From assembly GCA_013362295.1 (NCBI GenBank), contig JABFWJ010000209.1:1-25651 (forward strand): a stretch of 25,651 nucleotides of DNA. Direction: 5' to 3'. How positions within the stretch are numbered: position 1 is the stretch's first letter; each line of letters begins with the position of its first letter. The notes below the pieces were generated by a model, which was not told the DNA's origin, did not search any database, and was given only the letters and a program-made list of their open reading frames with translations. This stretch comes from Thermoleophilia bacterium (lineage in GTDB: Bacteria > Actinomycetota > Thermoleophilia > Gaiellales > Gaiellaceae). The translations under genes and the position numbers were made by a program. Shown one piece after another: positions 15,439-22,579 of this stretch.

Positions 15439-16574
15439 ACGGGTAGCGCCAGGCGAGCCGTTGTCCCTCCGCCCGGGCGCGGCTCGAGATCGACCGACCC
15501 GTGGTTGAGCGCTGCGAAGCCGCGCGCGATCGAGAGGCCGATCCCCGCGCCCGGCGCTCCTGCGCCTCCGCGGTCGAGCACCTCGATCACCACCGAACGT
15601 GTGTCGAGACGCGCGATGATCTCGACGGTCGCGCGCGAGAACTTGAGCGCGTTCTCGATCAGGTTCACGAGCACGCGCTGGATCTGCACGTCGTCGACGG
15701 AGGCCGGTGGCAAGGCCGAGCCGATCGTGACGCTGACGCGCTCCGGTTCGCGAACCTCGGCGACGGCGCGGTCGATCAGCTCGTCGACGGGCCACAGCGC
15801 GAGGTGCGGCTCTGCAGCGCCGACCTGCAGCCGCGAGAGATCGAGCAGGTTCTCGACGAGGCGGATCAGCCGCGTCACCTCCAACCTGATCGTCTCCATC
15901 AGCTCGGCGCGATCGGCCGTCGTGAGCGTCAGCTCGGGGGACTGGAGCCCGTCGATCGCCGAGGAGATCGTCGCGAGCGGCGTCCGGAAGTCGTGGGACA
16001 CGCTTTGCAGCACCGCGGTCTTGATCGCGTCCGAGCGCTGCAGCCCGTCGAGCCGCTCGCGCTCGGCGGCCAGCGCCTGCAGCGAATCGAGCGCCGAATC
16101 GAACCGGCGGTGCGCGATCTCGTCCCCGCCGGCCAGGACCTGGTCGGCGCGCTCGAGAATCTCGTCGAGCGGGCCTGCCTGGAGCAGGGCAGCGGCCGCG
16201 TCGGCGAGCAGCGCGGCCTCGCGCTCGCGTTGCTCGGCCTCCTTCGCCTGCCGCCGCGCGCGGGTCGCGAGCTCGCTCACCACGACCGCCGTCACGACGT
16301 ACGCGGCCAGCGCCGTCCAGTTCCGCCCGTCGGCGAGCGTCAACGTGCCGACCGGCTCGAGGAACAGGAAGTTGAAGGTGAGCATCGACGCGATCGCGAC
16401 GGCAATCGCGAAGCCGAGGCCGAAGAGCACCGCCGTGGCGAGCACCGCGGGCGTGTAGAGGACGCCGAGGCTGAGCACCGGCGCGATCGGCCGCAGCGCG
16501 TAGACGAGCCCGGTCGCCGCTCCGAGCACTGCTGCCGAGCCGGCGATCGCCGTCAACTGACGGCGTGCGTTCAT
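15435..16574 (-). CDS. Truncated KdpD-like sensor histidine kinase
   Basis: A 379-residue membrane kinase. Residues about 8-105 form the KdpD-type DUF4118 four-helix domain (MLTFNFLFLEPVGTLTLADGRNW is the diagnostic stretch). A coiled linker of about 105-180 follows, then a HisKA domain with His194 (SVSHDFRTPLATI), then HATPase_c with the N box (LVNLIENALKFS, Asn308) and the Asp334 box. It lacks the ~370-residue N-terminal KdpD sensor plus Usp region. Between the D box (EVLDRGG) and the G2 box (GAGIGLSIARG) only a few residues remain, so the usual ATP lid is missing. ATG at 16574 is taken; a four-base overlap joins it to the regulator gene. It senses probably through the membrane part alone; the stimulus is unknown. 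Confidence 0.85.
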   Translation of the reverse strand: MNARRQLTAIAGSAAVLGAATGLVYALRPIAPVLSLGVLYTPAVLATAVLFGLGFAIAVAIASMLTFNFLFLEPVGTLTLADGRNWTALAAYVVTAVVVSELATRARRQAKEAEQREREAALLADAAAALLQAGPLDEILERADQVLAGGDEIAHRRFDSALDSLQALAAERERLDGLQRSDAIKTAVLQSVSHDFRTPLATISSAIDGLQSPELTLTTADRAELMETIRLEVTRLIRLVENLLDLSRLQVGAAEPHLALWPVDELIDRAVAEVREPERVSVTIGSALPPASVDDVQIQRVLVNLIENALKFSRATVEIIARLDTRSVVIEVLDRGGAGAPGAGIGLSIARGFAALNHGSVDLEPRPGGGTTARLALPV

Positions 16575-16589
16575 GCACGGAAGGTAGCT

Positions 16590-16620
16590 TGCGGCGCGGA
16601 GCCACGGGCCCCGCGCCGCA
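16590..16620 (-). terminator. GC-rich hairpin after the pyrophosphatase gene
   Basis: TGCGGCGCGG, an 11-base loop, then CCGCGCCGCA gives a perfect 10-bp stem in the 53-base gap between the hppA stop and the kinase start. There is no T tract; the position fits a terminator for hppA. Confidence 0.6.
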
Positions 16621-16627
16621 CGACCCG

Positions 16628-18667
16628 TCAGCCGTGGATCGAGACGAGGAGCGGGATGATCAGGATCGCGACGATGTTCGCGATCTTGATCATCGGGTTG
16701 ATCGCGGGGCCCGCCGTGTCCTTGTAGGGATCGCCGACGGTGTCGCCCGTGACGGACGCGGCGTGCGCCTCGGAGCCCTTGCCGCCGAACGCGCCGTCCT
16801 CGATCGACTTCTTCGCGTTGTCCCACGCCCCGCCGCCCGAGGTCATCGCGATCGCGAGGAAGAGGCCGGTGACGATGGTGCCGATCAGCAGCCCGCCGAG
16901 CATCTTCGCGCTGATGATCCCGACGACGATCGGAAACCCGATCGGGATCAGCGCCGGTGCGAGCATCGACTTGATCGCCGAGCCGGTCACGATCCCGACG
17001 GCGCGGCTGTAGTCGGGGCGCTCGGTGCGGTCCATGATCCCCGGGTGCTCGCGGAACTGGCGCCGCACTTCCTGCACGACCTCGCCGCCGACGCGCCCGA
17101 CCGCCTGCATGGCCAACGACGCGAACAGGAAGGGCATCAGGCCGCCGATGAAGAGCCCGGCGATCACCCACGCGTCGGAGAGTGAGAACGTCGTGGGCAG
17201 CCCGTTGTTCGTGAGGCCCGTCGTGTAGGAGTCGAAGAGGACGAGCGCGGCGAGCGCCGCCGAGCCGATGGCGTAGCCCTTCGTCACGGCCTTCGTCGTG
17301 TTGCCGACGGCGTCGAGCGGGTCGGTGATCGCGCGCACACCTTCCGGCAGGTCGGCCATCTCGGCGATGCCGCCCGCGTTGTCGGTCACGGGGCCGTACG
17401 CGTCGAGCGCGACGATGAGCCCGGTCATCGACAGCTGTGCCATCACCGCCACGCCGATGCCGAAGAGGCCCGCGAAGTGATGGGCGACGAGGATGCCCGC
17501 GACGATCACGATCACCGGCAGCGCGGTCGCCTGCATGCCGACGGCGAGGCCTTCGATGATGTTCGTCGCGTGCCCTGTCTGCGACGCCTTCGCAATCGCC
17601 TTCACTGGATTCCAGCGGGTGCCCGTGTAGTACTCCGTGATCGCAACGAGCAGGAATGTCACGACGAGCCCGACGACCGAGGAGACGTAAAGATCCGTGA
17701 AGTTGTATTTCCCGTTGTCGAAAGCCGCGGTGATCGGGATGAACCCGAGCGCCGACAGCACGGTCGCGACAAGCACGGCCTTGTAGAGCGCGTTGATGAC
17801 GGCGTTCTCGCCGCGCCCGAGGCGCGCGAAAAAGGTGCCGATCACCGACGAGATCGCCGAGATGCCGCCAAGCGCGAGCGGGTAGAGATAGAGCTTCGCG
17901 TCGGGGAAAGCGGTCCCGAGCAGCATCACCGCGACCGCCGTGACCGCGTAGGTCTCGAACAGGTCGGCGGCCATGCCGGCGCAGTCGCCGACGTTGTCGC
18001 CGACGTTGTCGGCGATGACCGCGGCGTTGCGCGGGTCGTCTTCGGGGATGCCGGCCTCGATCTTCCCGACGAGGTCGGCGCCGACGTCGGCCGCCTTCGT
18101 GAAGATGCCGCCGCCCAGACGTGCGAAGACCGAGATGAGGGAGCCGCCGAACGCGAGGCCGACGAGATCGTCGATCGCGGACGTCGGCGAGTTGTGCAGG
18201 GCGCCGGTGAGGAACCAGTAATAGCCCGTGACGCCGAGCAGGCCGAGGCCGACGACGAGCAGTCCCGTCACCGATCCGGCGCGGAACGCGACGTTCAGCG
18301 CGGGCTTCAGACCGCCGCGCGCAGCCTCCGCAGTGCGCACGTTCGAGCGCACGGCGACGTTCATGCCGATGAAGCCTGCGGCCGCAGACAGGATCGCTCC
18401 GACGAGGAAGCCGAACGCGGTCCCCCAGCCGAGCTTGTGGTAGAAGCCGAGCAGGAGGAACGGCACGACCGCGACGATCGCGATCGTCGTGTACTGCTTC
18501 CGCAGATACGCCGCCGCGCCTTCCTGAACCGCGTGGGCAATCTCCTGCATGCGCTCGTTCCCGGACGGCTGTTGGAGCAGCCACCAGGTCAGGTAGAGCC
18601 CGAACCCGACTGCCACGCCGGCGCCGACGAGGCCGAGGAGCACGGGGTGATGCATGAACCAATCCAT
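16628..18667 (-). CDS. hppA: Membrane-bound K+-independent H+-translocating pyrophosphatase
   Basis: A 679-residue protein with about 16 membrane helices. It hydrolyses cytosolic pyrophosphate and pumps H+ across the membrane. The catalytic acidic clusters are clear: GGGIFTKAADVGADLVGKIE (Asp194, Asp198), IADNVGDNVGDCAGMAADLF (Asp220, Asp224, Asp228), DAYGPVTDNAGGIAEM, and near the end VTGDTVGDPYKDTAGPAIN. The K+-dependence site reads GNTTKAVTKGYAIG; Lys459 with Thr462 replaces the Ala/Gly of K+-dependent enzymes, so a K+-independent proton pump is expected. ATG at 18667 has an AGGGAG site about 8 bases upstream. A hairpin and a possible -10 (CATAAT) lie just upstream; a strong hairpin follows its stop, so it is probably monocistronic. 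It can support the proton gradient that KimA uses. Confidence 0.95.
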   Translation of the reverse strand: MDWFMHHPVLLGLVGAGVAVGFGLYLTWWLLQQPSGNERMQEIAHAVQEGAAAYLRKQYTTIAIVAVVPFLLLGFYHKLGWGTAFGFLVGAILSAAAGFIGMNVAVRSNVRTAEAARGGLKPALNVAFRAGSVTGLLVVGLGLLGVTGYYWFLTGALHNSPTSAIDDLVGLAFGGSLISVFARLGGGIFTKAADVGADLVGKIEAGIPEDDPRNAAVIADNVGDNVGDCAGMAADLFETYAVTAVAVMLLGTAFPDAKLYLYPLALGGISAISSVIGTFFARLGRGENAVINALYKAVLVATVLSALGFIPITAAFDNGKYNFTDLYVSSVVGLVVTFLLVAITEYYTGTRWNPVKAIAKASQTGHATNIIEGLAVGMQATALPVIVIVAGILVAHHFAGLFGIGVAVMAQLSMTGLIVALDAYGPVTDNAGGIAEMADLPEGVRAITDPLDAVGNTTKAVTKGYAIGSAALAALVLFDSYTTGLTNNGLPTTFSLSDAWVIAGLFIGGLMPFLFASLAMQAVGRVGGEVVQEVRRQFREHPGIMDRTERPDYSRAVGIVTGSAIKSMLAPALIPIGFPIVVGIISAKMLGGLLIGTIVTGLFLAIAMTSGGGAWDNAKKSIEDGAFGGKGSEAHAASVTGDTVGDPYKDTAGPAINPMIKIANIVAILIIPLLVSIHG

Positions 18668-18692
18668 CGGTTTCGCTCCCTCACAAAGTCAA

Positions 18693-18712
18693 GCGCCGAA
18701 GGGCTTCGGCGC
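18693..18712 (-). terminator. Hairpin between the DUF1844-like gene and hppA
   Basis: GCGCCGAA, a 4-base loop, then TTCGGCGC. On the minus strand it is followed by TTGACTTTG, a weak T-rich tail, so it may end the ligase-DUF1844 transcript. A CATAAT hexamer at 18723-18718 just upstream could instead place it at the 5' end of the hppA mRNA. Confidence 0.5.
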
Positions 18713-18744
18713 GGGCGATTATGTATCACAAGGTGCGGCGGGGG

Positions 18745-19017
18745 CTACGAGGAACTTGCTTGGGCGTAGGCCACTTGCAGATTCGTCAGTGCCCGTGCCA
18801 GATCCGCCGCCAGCTCGCCCTCGAGGTGCGGGATCAGCGACGCCAGGGCGTCGATCGCCTTCCGGGCCTGCGGCAGGTCCTCGTTCTCGAGCTTCGCGAA
18901 GGCAAGGCTCGCGAGCGTCGAGGCCGCCGAGACGAGGAATTGCTCGACCGCGAAGGCCGCGAGCTGCTGTTGCAGCGCTTCGATGTCGATCTCCGGCTGT
19001 GCGCCCTCGTCAGCCAT
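18745..19017 (-). CDS. DUF1844-like small protein
   Basis: A 90-residue soluble, mainly helical protein. Its pattern (AAFAVEQFLVSAASTLASLAF, then LPQARKAIDALASLIPHLEG and LARALTNLQVAYAQ) resembles the DUF1844 family found widely in Actinomycetota and Planctomycetes. The family's function is unknown to me. ATG at 19017 overlaps the end of the glutamate-cysteine ligase gene by eight bases, so the two are coupled. A hairpin follows it. Confidence in a real gene is high from the overlap and coding character; confidence in the family name is moderate. Confidence 0.75.
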   Translation of the reverse strand: MADEGAQPEIDIEALQQQLAAFAVEQFLVSAASTLASLAFAKLENEDLPQARKAIDALASLIPHLEGELAADLARALTNLQVAYAQASSS

Positions 19018-20179
19018 CGGAGCGAGACCCCGCCGGTTCGCCTGCCTGCACCTGCTCCGCGTAGATCTCCTGGAGGCTCGCCCCGTCCTGGAAGCGGGCG
19101 ATCTGCCGTTCGGCCGCGTTGCGGTCCGGGACGGCGAGAAACGGCGCGGCGCCGATCTCGTCGGCGACCGGCGCGACCCACACGAGCAGGTCCTCGATCC
19201 TCCGTCGAGCCTCCACCGGCTCGCCGCGCTCGAAGTCGAGCAGCTCGCCGGAGAGCCCGTAGCGGATCGCGCGCCACATGTTCTCTTCGAGGAGGCGGCC
19301 CGGCACGTCCGGCAGCGTCTCGCCTTCGTCGTAGGCGCGCGCGCAGCGCACGGCGAGCGCGTACCCGAACGCGGCGAGCGACTGCGCCTCGGCGAGGTCG
19401 GGCTGAGCGTCGGCGATGCGGATCTCGACCGTCGGAAACGCGAGATGCGGCCGGACGCTCCACCAGACCTGCGTGTGCTCCGTGATCGAGCCGGTGCGAT
19501 AGAGAAACGCGACGTAGTCCTCCCAGGCCTGCCACGTGCGATACGCGTCCGGGATCCCGCAGCGCGGAAACATGCGCGTGAAGATCTCCGTGCGCGCCGA
19601 ATGCAGTCCCGAGTTCACGCCTTCCACGAACGGCGAGCTCGCCGACAGCGCGAGGACCTCCGGCAGGAAGTTGCGCAGCGCGTCGTGCACCGCGATCGCG
19701 CGATCCGCGCCGTTGATCCCGACGTGTACATGCAAGCCGAACGTGTTGTTGCGCCACACGACGTAGCGCAGGACCTCGTCGTTTCGGCGGTAGTGCGGCG
19801 TGTCGATGATGCGCTGATCCTGCCAGCGGCTCCACGGGTGCGTCCCGGTGCCGCCGAGGCCGAGCTGCACGTCGCGCGCGAGCGAGTGGATCTGCGCGCG
19901 GCGCTCCTGCATGGCCGCGGCGGCCTCGCCGAAGCCGTCGCAGCGGCCGGTCCGCACCTCCACCTCGGACGCAATCAGCTCGCCGACGATGTTCGGCGCC
20001 AGCTCGGTCTCCAGCGCGGCGGCGTAGATCTCCTCGAACCGGTTGGTCAGCTCGAGCGTCGGCGGGTCGAGGAGCGCAAACTCCTCCTCGACGGCGACGG
20101 TGAAGTCGGTTCCGGCCTCGAAGTCCCGCCGCGAGTTCGCGAGGAGCTCCTGCCAGGAGATCTTCTGCTCGTCGCCCAC
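19010..20179 (-). CDS. GCS2-family carboxylate-amine ligase (glutamate-cysteine ligase type 2)
   Basis: A 389-residue cytosolic enzyme of the GCS2/YbdK family, which joins glutamate to cysteine (or a related amine) with ATP. Landmarks: TVAVEEEFALLDPPTLEL near the start (acidic metal/ATP ligands), ELIASEVEVRTGRCDGFGEA, GLGGTGTHPWSRW, FGLHVHVGINGADRAI with the paired His residues, PFVEGVNSGLHSARTEIF, and HLAFPTVEIRIADAQPDL (another acidic ligand). Length fits the family (370-400). I chose GTG at 20179 because the extra 16 residues of the longer reading (to 20227) run into a palindrome and do not look like the family. Possible roles are gamma-glutamylcysteine supply for thiols such as ergothioneine; substrate is not proven by sequence. 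Confidence 0.88.
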   Translation of the reverse strand: MGDEQKISWQELLANSRRDFEAGTDFTVAVEEEFALLDPPTLELTNRFEEIYAAALETELAPNIVGELIASEVEVRTGRCDGFGEAAAAMQERRAQIHSLARDVQLGLGGTGTHPWSRWQDQRIIDTPHYRRNDEVLRYVVWRNNTFGLHVHVGINGADRAIAVHDALRNFLPEVLALSASSPFVEGVNSGLHSARTEIFTRMFPRCGIPDAYRTWQAWEDYVAFLYRTGSITEHTQVWWSVRPHLAFPTVEIRIADAQPDLAEAQSLAAFGYALAVRCARAYDEGETLPDVPGRLLEENMWRAIRYGLSGELLDFERGEPVEARRRIEDLLVWVAPVADEIGAAPFLAVPDRNAAERQIARFQDGASLQEIYAEQVQAGEPAGSRSDG

Positions 20180-20211
20180 CCCTGGGAGCGTAGCCAGCGC
20201 CGGAAACCGAC

Positions 20212-20259
20212 CGACGCAGGTGTACACCTGTGGATAGGTGCAGGTGTCCCCCTGCGTCG
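20212..20259. repeat. Long imperfect hairpin with nested CAGGTGTACACCTG palindrome
   Basis: Outer arms CGACGCAGG (20212-20220) and CCTGCGTCG (20251-20259) enclose inner arms ACACCTG (20224-20230) and CAGGTGT (20241-20247), with a 10-base loop. The left side also contains the perfect 14-bp palindrome CAGGTGTACACCTG (20217-20230). It lies five bases after the glycosyltransferase stop (minus strand) and just before the ligase start. A terminator is the simplest reading, with an operator as the alternative. Confidence 0.6.
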
Positions 20260-20263
20260 CTTC

Positions 20264-21499
20264 TCAGACCGGCTCGAGCAGCCGCTGCGCCACGCTCGTC
20301 CAGGACCAGCGCTCGACGACGGCCCTGCGCGCAGCGCGCCGGAGCTCGTCGCGGTCCGCCGGCGACAGCGCGAGCAGCTCCTCCAGCTTGCGGGCGAGGT
20401 CGGACGCGTCGCCCGTCGCGAACGACGCGAGGTGCCGGAACCGCTCGGGGTACTCCTCCTCGAGGCCCGCCGCAACCTCGGCGAGGCCCGAATGCCGTGC
20501 GACGAGCGGGGGCGATCCGGCCGCGGCCGCCTCGGCCGCGACCATGCCGAACGCCTCGGGAAAGATCGAGGGCACGACGGTCGCGTCCGCGAGTGGCAGC
20601 AGGTGCACGAGATGGCGGTGCTCGAGCGGGCCCGTGAAGAGCGTCCGCGGCGGCGCAGTCGCCTCCAGCTCCGCGCGGTACGGGCCGAAGCCGACGACGA
20701 CGAGACGCGCGTCGAGGCCGCGCATCGCCTCGAGCAGCACGTGCACCCCTTTCTGCTCGATCAGCTTGCCGAAGTAGACGACGGTAGGCTCGTCCTCGCT
20801 CAGAAACGCCTCGAGCCGTTCCGCGTTGCCGTCGTCCGGCAGACGCTCGTTGCCCTCGTTCGGCGGATCGTTGCGCGCCTCGCAGATCAGGTCGGCGAGC
20901 GCCTCGCCGCGCTCCTGCAGCGTGAACTCGTCGACGTCCACTCCGGGCGGCACCTCGAACACGCGCTCGACGTGCCCGACGACGTGTTCGAGGACGTCGC
21001 GGATGTGGTTCGAGCCGACGAAGGTGGCTTCCGCCTGTGCGAGCGTCTCCCTCCCCCACGCCTCCAGCTCGGGCCGGCCCCGCATCGAATACTCGAGCTC
21101 GGAGCCGTGCACCTTGACGCGGAACGTGGCTCCGGTTGCGGCGCCGACGGGCCCGCCCATCAGCGCATGGTTCGTGAAAAGAACTTCGGCGGGCAGCAGC
21201 TCGCGGAGCGCGCCGGCGTTCGCGTCGACGTACGCGCGCTTCTCCCGCTCGGTGAAGTCCTGCAGGAACTTCGGCTCGAGGCCCGCGTAGCCGTCCATGA
21301 CGAAGACCGGCAGCAGACGGCCGGGCAGGTCGACTGCAACTGTCTGCGACGCGCCGAGGTCGTACCGCTCCGGGTTGCGCTCCTGCGACACGACCACGAC
21401 GTCGTGTCCCGCGTTGCTCCACTCGCGCGCGAGCGCCCGTGTGTAGACGTTCGAGCCGGTTCCGCCCAGCAGGTACCCGTGCCAGAGAAGGATGCGCAC
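20264..21499 (-). CDS. GT4-family glycosyltransferase
   Basis: A 411-residue GT-B fold glycosyltransferase. The N-terminal half begins VRILLWHGYLLGGTGSNVYT, the glycine-rich acceptor loop of GT4 enzymes; FRVKVHGSELEYSMRGR and EVPPGVDVDEF follow. The C-terminal half has VVYFGKLIEQKGVHVLLEAM and the E-x7-E donor motif in FPEAFGMVAAE. Members transfer a sugar from a nucleotide-sugar to glycans, lipids or small molecules; the acceptor cannot be told. Start is uncertain: GTG at 21499 gives the normal family N-terminus, while in-frame GTGs at 21517 and 21529 also exist, none with a good ribosome site. It stands alone between two hairpin elements. Confidence 0.85.
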   Translation of the reverse strand: MRILLWHGYLLGGTGSNVYTRALAREWSNAGHDVVVVSQERNPERYDLGASQTVAVDLPGRLLPVFVMDGYAGLEPKFLQDFTEREKRAYVDANAGALRELLPAEVLFTNHALMGGPVGAATGATFRVKVHGSELEYSMRGRPELEAWGRETLAQAEATFVGSNHIRDVLEHVVGHVERVFEVPPGVDVDEFTLQERGEALADLICEARNDPPNEGNERLPDDGNAERLEAFLSEDEPTVVYFGKLIEQKGVHVLLEAMRGLDARLVVVGFGPYRAELEATAPPRTLFTGPLEHRHLVHLLPLADATVVPSIFPEAFGMVAAEAAAAGSPPLVARHSGLAEVAAGLEEEYPERFRHLASFATGDASDLARKLEELLALSPADRDELRRAARRAVVERWSWTSVAQRLLEPV

Positions 21500-21544
21500 C
21501 CGGTTGAGGCTACGCACCTGGGCGATCACCCGTGGCCAGAAAGG

Positions 21545-21594
21545 CTGGAATCCGGCCGCGAACCTGATTTCCGCGCAGCGGAACCAGATTCCAG
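21545..21594 (-). terminator. Nested inverted repeat between rex and the glycosyltransferase
   Basis: CTGGAATC (21545-21552) pairs with GATTCCAG (21587-21594), and inside it TTCCGC and GCGGAA form a 6-bp hairpin with a 3-base loop (21569-21583). It lies between the apparent original rex stop (21616-21618) and the glycosyltransferase start, where a rex terminator is expected. Confidence 0.5.
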
Positions 21595-21615
21595 TTCTTC
21601 GAACCTAGGGTGCGG

Positions 21616-21705
21616 CTAGGTCAGGTGGAAGTAGAGCGCGTGCAGGAGCTCGACGGCCGGATTGGACGTGTGCACCGTCACGTCGCTCGGCACGTCGAGC
21701 AGTGC
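21616..21705 (-). other. In-frame continuation of rex after a premature TAA
   Basis: Immediately after the rex TAA stop (21708-21706) the same frame stays open for 29 codons and ends in TAG (21618-21616). It encodes ALLDVPSDVTVHTSNPAVELL and then HALYFHLT. This is the expected Rex C-terminus: the family usually has an 'xLxVPxxVxVxxxxxxxELLxxxFxL' ending at this place. One base change (for example GAA to TAA, NYS-E-ALLDV) would explain it. It therefore looks like a read-through region or a recently disabled 3' end, not intergenic DNA. Confidence 0.85.
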
Positions 21706-22266
21706 TTACGAGTAGTTGAAGATGATCCTCACGCCGGCGTCGACGAGGTCGTCGGCGACCTTCTGCGCTGCGCCCGCCGGGACCGCGAGCACGCCGACGA
21801 CGATGTTCTTGTCGCGTACGACGTCCTTCAGCCTGCGCTCGTCCTCCACGGTGGCGCCGCCGATGTGTCCGCCGATCATCGTCGGGCTCGAGTCGAAGAC
21901 GGCCGCGATGTTGATGCCGTGCTCCGCGAAGATCGTCGAGCTCGCAATCGCCTGGCCGAGGCGGCCGGCGCCGACGAGCGCGATGTTGTGCTGGCCCTGC
22001 GTGCGCAGGATCTTGCGAATCTCGGAGAGCAGCGAGTCGATCGAGTACCCGACACCCCGCTTGCCGAACTTGCCGAAGTTCGAGAGGTCACGGCGGATCT
22101 GCGTCGCGTTGATGTTGGTGTAGTCGGCGATCTCCTGAGAGGAGATGCGCTCCTTCCCCATCTTCTTCGCCTGCGTCAGGACCTGCAGGTAGCGCGACAG
22201 CCGGGCCGCGACGCCGACGGTGAGGCGGTCGGGGGTGGGACCGGGAGCGGGGGCTTGCGCTGTCAC
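21706..22266 (-). CDS. rex: Redox-sensing transcriptional repressor Rex, truncated by an in-frame stop
   Basis: A 186-residue open frame matching Rex, the NADH/NAD+-sensing repressor. Residues about 16-85 are the winged-helix DNA-binding domain (LSRYLQVLTQAKKMGKERIS, TNINATQIRRDLSNFGKFGKRGVGY in two halves). Residues about 93-186 are a Rossmann domain with VGAGRLGQAI as the nucleotide turn and AAVFDSSPTMIG after strand 2. The frame stops at FNYS-TAA although family members are about 210-220 residues long and end in a domain-swapped helix needed for dimer stability. The missing 29 codons are intact just downstream in the same frame. GTG at 22266 is the start, with no clear ribosome site. A 10-bp inverted repeat 40-65 bases upstream may be an operator. 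Confidence 0.9.
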   Translation of the reverse strand: MTAQAPAPGPTPDRLTVGVAARLSRYLQVLTQAKKMGKERISSQEIADYTNINATQIRRDLSNFGKFGKRGVGYSIDSLLSEIRKILRTQGQHNIALVGAGRLGQAIASSTIFAEHGINIAAVFDSSPTMIGGHIGGATVEDERRLKDVVRDKNIVVGVLAVPAGAAQKVADDLVDAGVRIIFNYS

Positions 22267-22305
22267 GAGCGCATTGTGCCCGACGCTCCAGATCTACCGA
22301 TCGGT

Positions 22306-22331
22306 TGTCACAAACGCCGAGGTTTGTGACA
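22306..22331. promoter_or_regulatory. 10-bp perfect inverted repeat between glutaredoxin-like ORF and rex
   Basis: TGTCACAAAC, six bases (GCCGAG), then GTTTGTGACA. It contains TCACAA and TTGTGA, the half-sites of known Rex operators, but in everted order compared with TTGTGA-N6-TCACAA. Lying upstream of rex and after the stop of the preceding gene, it may be an autoregulatory operator or a terminator hairpin. Confidence 0.55.
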
Positions 22332-22348
22332 CGCCGAAGCCTGCGACT

Positions 22349-22579
22349 TCACCGCTTTCGACCGAGCTTGCGCAGCAACGAAGCCTCGTCGACGTAGTAG
22401 ACAAACGCGCGCTGACCGTCGATCTCGACGACCGGAAGCCACTCCCGGTACCGCCCCTCCAGCTCGTCGTCGCCGGTGATGTCGACGGCCTCGTAGGCCA
22501 CGGCGAGGCCGTCGAGCTGCGCGCGGGCCCGCTCGCAGAGCGAGCAGTTCGCCGCGTGATAGAGGACGACGCGGGCTAC
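22349..22579 (-). CDS. Glutaredoxin-like (DUF836-type) protein without a canonical start codon
   Basis: About 76 residues of a thioredoxin-fold glutaredoxin-like protein: RVVLYHAANCSLCERARAQL carries the C-x2-C active site, followed by VDITGDDELEGRYREWLPVV with the cis-Pro, and EIDGQRAFVYYVDEASLL. Family members normally start about three residues before the first strand, which here falls at GTA-GCC-CGC (22579 down), overlapping the TAG of the dehydrogenase gene. No ATG, GTG or TTG lies in frame between that stop and the active site; the nearest GTG is some 37 codons upstream, inside the dehydrogenase gene. Start assignment is therefore uncertain: a rare start codon, coupling from the dehydrogenase, or a sequence error (GTG to GTA) are options. 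The protein sequence itself is convincing. Confidence 0.7.
   Translation of the reverse strand, partial: VARVVLYHAANCSLCERARAQLDGLAVAYEAVDITGDDELEGRYREWLPVVEIDGQRAFVYYVDEASLLRKLGRKR

Noticed and set aside
18668..18692. TTGACT upstream of hppA as a -35 box.
   Set aside because: It lies only about 25 bases before the start codon with no -10 at proper distance and with a ribosome site in between, so it is more likely the tail of the hairpin.
20180..20227. Longer GCS2 ligase reading from GTG at 20227.
   Set aside because: The added 16 residues run into the palindromic element and do not resemble the family's N-terminus.
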